Assembly (NCBI GenBank): GCA_002320815.1
Contig: DCLA01000019.1
Span: 1 to 64,000 of the forward strand
Length of the DNA stretch: 64,000 nucleotides
Reading direction: 5' to 3'
Source of the DNA: Myxococcales bacterium UBA1660
Lineage (GTDB): Bacteria > Myxococcota_A > Polyangia > Polyangiales > Houyiibacteriaceae
This document shows positions 60,972-64,000 of this stretch, in pieces (position 1 is the first letter of the stretch; each line of letters begins with the position of its first letter). Below the pieces are notes generated by a model that saw only the letters and a program-made list of their open reading frames with translations, was not told the DNA's origin and made no database searches. Made by a program: the position numbers and the translations under genes.

Positions 60972-61613
60972 CTACCCCGGGCCCTCGACGAGGACCAGCC
61001 CGAAGCGAAGCATGATGGCCACGTTCAGGTCGGGATCCACCGCCCGGTCCTGGGCATCCGCTTCGGTGGTGAAGCGATTGGTCATGAACGCACGGACCGT
61101 CAGCGCCCCGGTGAAGCTGAGCCCGGCGGTGATCTCCACCTCGGCTCCGGCGAAGAGATCGAGCCCCCCGCCCACCGCATCGACGGCGAAGGTGTCCCCC
61201 AAGAAGACGATCCCGGCGTCGATGCCCGCGTAGGGATGGATGAGCCGTTCGCGCAGGCCGTACCAACGCAGGGTCCCGCGCAGCATCTGGAACGTGCTGA
61301 GCTCCCACACGCCGCTCCCGTCCAGGAACGAGACGTCGTAGCCGAAGCCGGTGGCCAGCCCCTTGGGGAAGCGCCACTCGAGGGTGGCGCCGATCCCGCC
61401 CCCGCCCCCGAAGATGCACTGCGCGTCGAGGGGACAGAGCGCCGTGCGGCGGACGGGGATGAACGCGTCGACCATCAGCTCGCCCGCGCGCCGCGGTGCG
61501 ACCTCGTCGGGGGCGGGCGGTTCTTCGAAGGGCTCGGCGGATGCGGGGCTCGGGGCGAGCGTCGCGAGCGCGATCGTCAGGCCCAGGAACGCCCCTGTTG
61601 ACAGGCTTTTCAC
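60972..61613 (-). CDS. Putative outer-membrane beta-barrel protein
   Basis: 213 aa from GTG 61613, which gives a clear signal peptide ending near ASA. A longer frame upstream overlaps the divergent gene and is unlikely. The mature part has alternating hydrophobic and Gly/Tyr/Asp segments ('GGGGGIGATLEWRFPKGLATGFGYDVSFL', 'YAGIDAGIVFLGDTF', 'ITAGLSFTGALTVRAFMTNRF') and ends in hydrophobic residues near 'LRFGLVLVEGPG'. This is like an eight- to ten-strand outer-membrane barrel, possibly OmpA/W-like. No family certain. Confidence 0.6.
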   Translation of the reverse strand: MKSLSTGAFLGLTIALATLAPSPASAEPFEEPPAPDEVAPRRAGELMVDAFIPVRRTALCPLDAQCIFGGGGGIGATLEWRFPKGLATGFGYDVSFLDGSGVWELSTFQMLRGTLRWYGLRERLIHPYAGIDAGIVFLGDTFAVDAVGGGLDLFAGAEVEITAGLSFTGALTVRAFMTNRFTTEADAQDRAVDPDLNVAIMLRFGLVLVEGPG

Positions 61614-61728
61614 GGTTTCTATAGTCGCGCCGTTTTCGGCTTGCGGGGCTCGCCAAGGTCCCCGAGCATCATTCTCGGAGCGTTTTCCCTGGCCTCGCTT
61701 CGAGCGATAGCCTAGCAGGTGTAGCGGC

Positions 61729-62097
61729 ATGGAGATCTACTTCGACAAGCGGGCCGTCCGGCAGATTCGCATTTCGGCGGCGGACGCCATCGACGAGGGT
61801 GACACCTCGACGCTCCGGGAAGACATTCGCGAAGCGTTCACCGAGGAGCAGATCGAAGAGATCGAGCGTCGCATCGACACGGGCGACATCAACGACCTCT
61901 TCGACGACGTCTTCGACGAGTGGGGCAACGACGACATCGAGGAGCTCTTCGAGCTGCTCGAGGGTCAGCTCGCCGACGCCGACATCGACCTCAAGTACCA
62001 GTCGCCCGAGATGGACGACGACGAGGAAGAGGAAGACGACGAAGGCGACATGGACGACGACTTCGACGACGGCGGCGAAGAGCCGCCGCCCGCCTGA
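61729..62097 (+). CDS. Small very acidic protein of unknown function
   Basis: 122 aa. An N-terminal helical region ('RAVRQIRISAADAID', 'REDIREAFTEEQIEEIERRID', 'DINDLFDDVFDEWGNDDIEELFELLEGQLAD') is followed by a nearly pure Asp/Glu tail from about 93. The 'DTGDINDLFDDVFDEW' stretch suggests repeated helix pairs. There is no signal or membrane helix, so it is a cytosolic acidic protein, perhaps a chaperone-like or calcium-binding partner. No family recognised. Divergent from the outer-membrane gene. Confidence 0.7.
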   Translation: MEIYFDKRAVRQIRISAADAIDEGDTSTLREDIREAFTEEQIEEIERRIDTGDINDLFDDVFDEWGNDDIEELFELLEGQLADADIDLKYQSPEMDDDEEEEDDEGDMDDDFDDGGEEPPPA

Positions 62098-62104
62098 GTC
62101 CCGC

Positions 62105-63142
62105 TCACTCGCGACAGTCGCGTTCGATGCGCTCGGCGGCTCTCCGTCGGGCGCGACCGACCTCGAATTCGCCCACGGCGTCGCGCAGGAGCGCGCAGCC
62201 GCGATCCGCGTCGCCTTGCTCGAGCCACATCTCGCCACGCTCGACCAGGGCGTCGTCGCGGAGCAGTGACGTCTCGTACTCGTCGTAGACCGCCGCGTAG
62301 GACGCTTCGGCCGCGTCGAAGTCGCGGAGATGCACCCGCTGGATCCGCGCGACCCGGATGAGCCCCTCGGCGAAGGTCGGCAAGGTGTAGCTGCCGACCA
62401 TCGCGGTCCCTTCGCTCCGTTCGAGCATCGCGCGGATGCGGGCGATCGCGCGCTCGTAGGCGCCGTCCTCCACGTCCATCTCGGCGAGCTGGAGGATCGC
62501 GTCGTCCCAGCGGTGTCCGTAGGGGTAGGGATAGTCGCGCACCATCTGCTCCAACGCCGCGCGACCGCCGGCGCGATCTCCCTGGGCGAGCCGGATGCGC
62601 GCCTCCTGGTCGAGCACGTCGTCGCCGAGCTTCGTGCGACGCACTTCGGGGAGTAGCCAATCGAGCACGGCCAGGGCCTCGTCCACCCGCTCCTCGTCCT
62701 CGAGGTGGCGAATCCACCAGACCAGCGCGCGGTTGGCCGGCGCCGACTCCGGGTGCTCCAGGATCACCCGCCGGAAGAGGGCGATGGCGTCGTCGGTCCG
62801 GCCGAGGTCGAAGTGGATGCGCCCCGCGTCGAAGATCGCCCGCGCCGTCCGACGCGACGGGGGCTGGGTGTCGGCGAGGGTCTGGAGGATCGCCAGCGCC
62901 TCCTCCGGTCGGCCCGCGTCGAGCTCGGCGCGGGCGCGCCGGTAGAGCGCCTCGTCCCGGTCGACGCGGCGGTCCGCCTCGGCCGCGGCGCGCCCGTAGG
63001 CGTCGGCGGCTTCCGCGTCGCGACCGTGGGCCGCGTGGCGGTCGCCCTCCGCCAGCGCGGTCAGGTGCGCTGCGCTCTCGGGCTTGGAGAGCGTCGGCGG
63101 ACACCCACCGAGCAAGAGCGCGAGCGCCAGGGCGCGCTTCAA
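62105..63142 (-). CDS. TPR lipoprotein
   Basis: 345 aa. Lipobox LGGC (Cys14). TPR repeats cover most of the protein, e.g. 'AEGDRHAAHGRDAEAADAYGRAAAEADRRV', 'YRRARAELDAGRPEEALAILQTLADTQ', 'FDAGRIHFDLGRTDDAIALFRRVILEHP'. It ends 'RRRAAERIERDC'. An outer-membrane lipoprotein of the YbgF/tetratricopeptide sort. Its start overlaps the stop of the threonine aldolase gene as ATGA. Confidence 0.8.
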   Translation of the reverse strand: MKRALALALLLGGCPPTLSKPESAAHLTALAEGDRHAAHGRDAEAADAYGRAAAEADRRVDRDEALYRRARAELDAGRPEEALAILQTLADTQPPSRRTARAIFDAGRIHFDLGRTDDAIALFRRVILEHPESAPANRALVWWIRHLEDEERVDEALAVLDWLLPEVRRTKLGDDVLDQEARIRLAQGDRAGGRAALEQMVRDYPYPYGHRWDDAILQLAEMDVEDGAYERAIARIRAMLERSEGTAMVGSYTLPTFAEGLIRVARIQRVHLRDFDAAEASYAAVYDEYETSLLRDDALVERGEMWLEQGDADRGCALLRDAVGEFEVGRARRRAAERIERDCRE

Positions 63143-64000
63143 GGGTCGAGCCCCACCAGTCGTTCGATGGCAGCTTCGATGGCTTCGTCGTCGAGATCGC
63201 GATGGGTCGTCAGGCGAACCACCCGGGGCCCCATCGCGCTGATGCGCACCTCGCGCTCGGCCGCGCGGGCCACGAAGGCCGCCGCGTCCGGGTGCTCGAA
63301 GACCACGATGTTGGTCTCCGTCTTCGCGGGGTCGGCGCCCAGCCCGGCGAGCCCTTCGGCCAGCCGCCGCGCGCGTCGGTGGTCGGCGGCGAGCTCGCCC
63401 AGGTGGTGGTCGAGCGCGTGGAGCGCCGCCGCGGCCAGGATGCCCGCCTGCCGGAGCGCGCCGCCCATGCGGCGGCGGTAGCGGAGCGCGTCGGGGCGCC
63501 GGGCGCGCTCGAAGGCGACCGCGGACCCCACCGGCGCGCCGAGCCCCTTGGAGAAGCAGACGCTCACCGTGTCGGCGACCGCCGCCAGCTTCGGCAGCGG
63601 CGTGCCCGACGCGACGTGCGCGTTCCAGAGCCGCGCCCCGTCGAGGTGCACGGCCAACCCCTTCTCCCGGGCCAGCTCGGCCAGGGCCTCGGCGCGCTCC
63701 TGGGGATAGACCAGACCGCCACCGTGGTTGTGGGTGTTCTCCAGCGCGACCAGGCGCGGTCGCGGGTAGTAGAAGAGGTCCGGGAAGAGGCGCGCGCGCA
63801 GCTCGTCGGGGCCCGGCAGGGGCACGCCGAGCGAGTGGATCTGCGCGCCCACGAAGGCCCCGGCGGCGCCCGCCTCGTAGAGCCCGAAGTGCGCGTGCTC
63901 GCCGGCGAAGGCCGCGTCGCCCGCCTGGCAGTGGAGCATGAGCGCGATCTGATTGGCCTGGGTGCCGGAGGGGACGAAGAGCGCGTCCTCCTTGCCGAGC
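63139..64000 (-). CDS. ltaE: Low-specificity threonine aldolase, C-terminal part (cut by window edge)
   Basis: PLP enzyme that splits L-threonine (or allo-threonine) to glycine and acetaldehyde. About 287 codons are visible; the N-terminus lies beyond the right edge. The PLP-phosphate loop 'FVPSGTQANQIA' is just inside the window. Also present are 'ALENTHNHGGGLVYP', 'VHLDGARLWNAHVASG' (Asp for the PLP pyridine N) and the catalytic Lys in 'VSVCFSKGLGAPVGS'. The C-terminal domain ends 'IERLVGLDP'. All known active-site parts in this region are intact. Confidence 0.93.
   Translation of the reverse strand, partial: LGKEDALFVPSGTQANQIALMLHCQAGDAAFAGEHAHFGLYEAGAAGAFVGAQIHSLGVPLPGPDELRARLFPDLFYYPRPRLVALENTHNHGGGLVYPQERAEALAELAREKGLAVHLDGARLWNAHVASGTPLPKLAAVADTVSVCFSKGLGAPVGSAVAFERARRPDALRYRRRMGGALRQAGILAAAALHALDHHLGELAADHRRARRLAEGLAGLGADPAKTETNIVVFEHPDAAAFVARAAEREVRISAMGPRVVRLTTHRDLDDEAIEAAIERLVGLDP

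Noticed and set aside
1..64000. tRNA, rRNA, CRISPR, insertion sequence or prophage
   Set aside because: No cloverleaf, repeat-spacer array, transposase, integrase or terminal inverted repeats were seen by reading. A tRNAscan and ISfinder run would be decisive.

Overview
The window is GC-rich (about 70% by eye), densely coded DNA from what looks like a Myxococcota chromosome, probably Polyangia and perhaps near Sandaracinaceae. The support is indirect: a MYXO-CTERM-like sorting tail, a DUF4388 protein, an AgmX/PglI-type C-terminal domain, Hanks-type kinases with the HRD(V/I)TPQN catalytic loop, lipoproteins with Asp/Ala/Gly-rich spacers, FHA and PP2C proteins, many TPR proteins and an NtrC-type regulator. 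I see no tRNA, rRNA, CRISPR array, insertion sequence or phage gene, and no gene-free stretch longer than 300 bases.

Layout. 1-7640: housekeeping and envelope genes (hppA fragment, fabD, DUF4388, PI-PLC-like lipoprotein, bolA-grx4 pair, lipoprotein, TPR, VOC, DUF302). 7646-8756: a three-gene ECF sigma operon. 8878-11668: a MYXO-CTERM beta-helix protein facing a LysM-M23 peptidase. 11708-16554: a four-gene operon with stop/start overlaps that encodes a MotA/ZorA-like channel with a very long helical tail, a MotB/ZorB-like OmpA protein and two DUF partners. This is the most interesting system in the window. 16776-26141: SDR, M23 lipoprotein, TPR, kinase, lipoprotein, VTT protein, USP plus Na+/H+ antiporter pair, LuxR regulator with an AT-rich operator-like site. 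26243-32843: TPR-MoxR-transglutaminase-DUF58 operon. 33016-42112: response regulator, SnoaL, FrnE, SGNH hydrolase, second kinase, DUF445, hemerythrin and a sigma-54 activator. 42119-54133: twelve genes on the minus strand, almost all with overlapping stop and start codons. They encode a USP, cbb3 oxidase assembly factors, a CcoN-CcoO fusion, CcoQ, a monohaem CcoP, CcoG, a nitrate-reductase-associated-type protein, a globin-coupled histidine kinase, a receiver and a REC-PAS-kinase. 54263-64000: second USP, AgmX-type TPR protein, FHA/pseudoprotease-PP2C-double-FHA operon, outer-membrane protein, acidic protein, TPR lipoprotein, threonine aldolase fragment.

How the parts fit. The respiratory operon carries its own apparent oxygen sensor and relay proteins. 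The spacer between the two divergent usp genes holds two face-to-face sequences with sigma-54 (-24/-12) spacing, and an NtrC-family activator lies at the other end of the operon. Two Ser/Thr kinases, one PP2C phosphatase and two FHA proteins supply the parts of a phosphothreonine signalling network. Gene limits rest on reading the translations. Family names come from recognition of motifs, not from searches.
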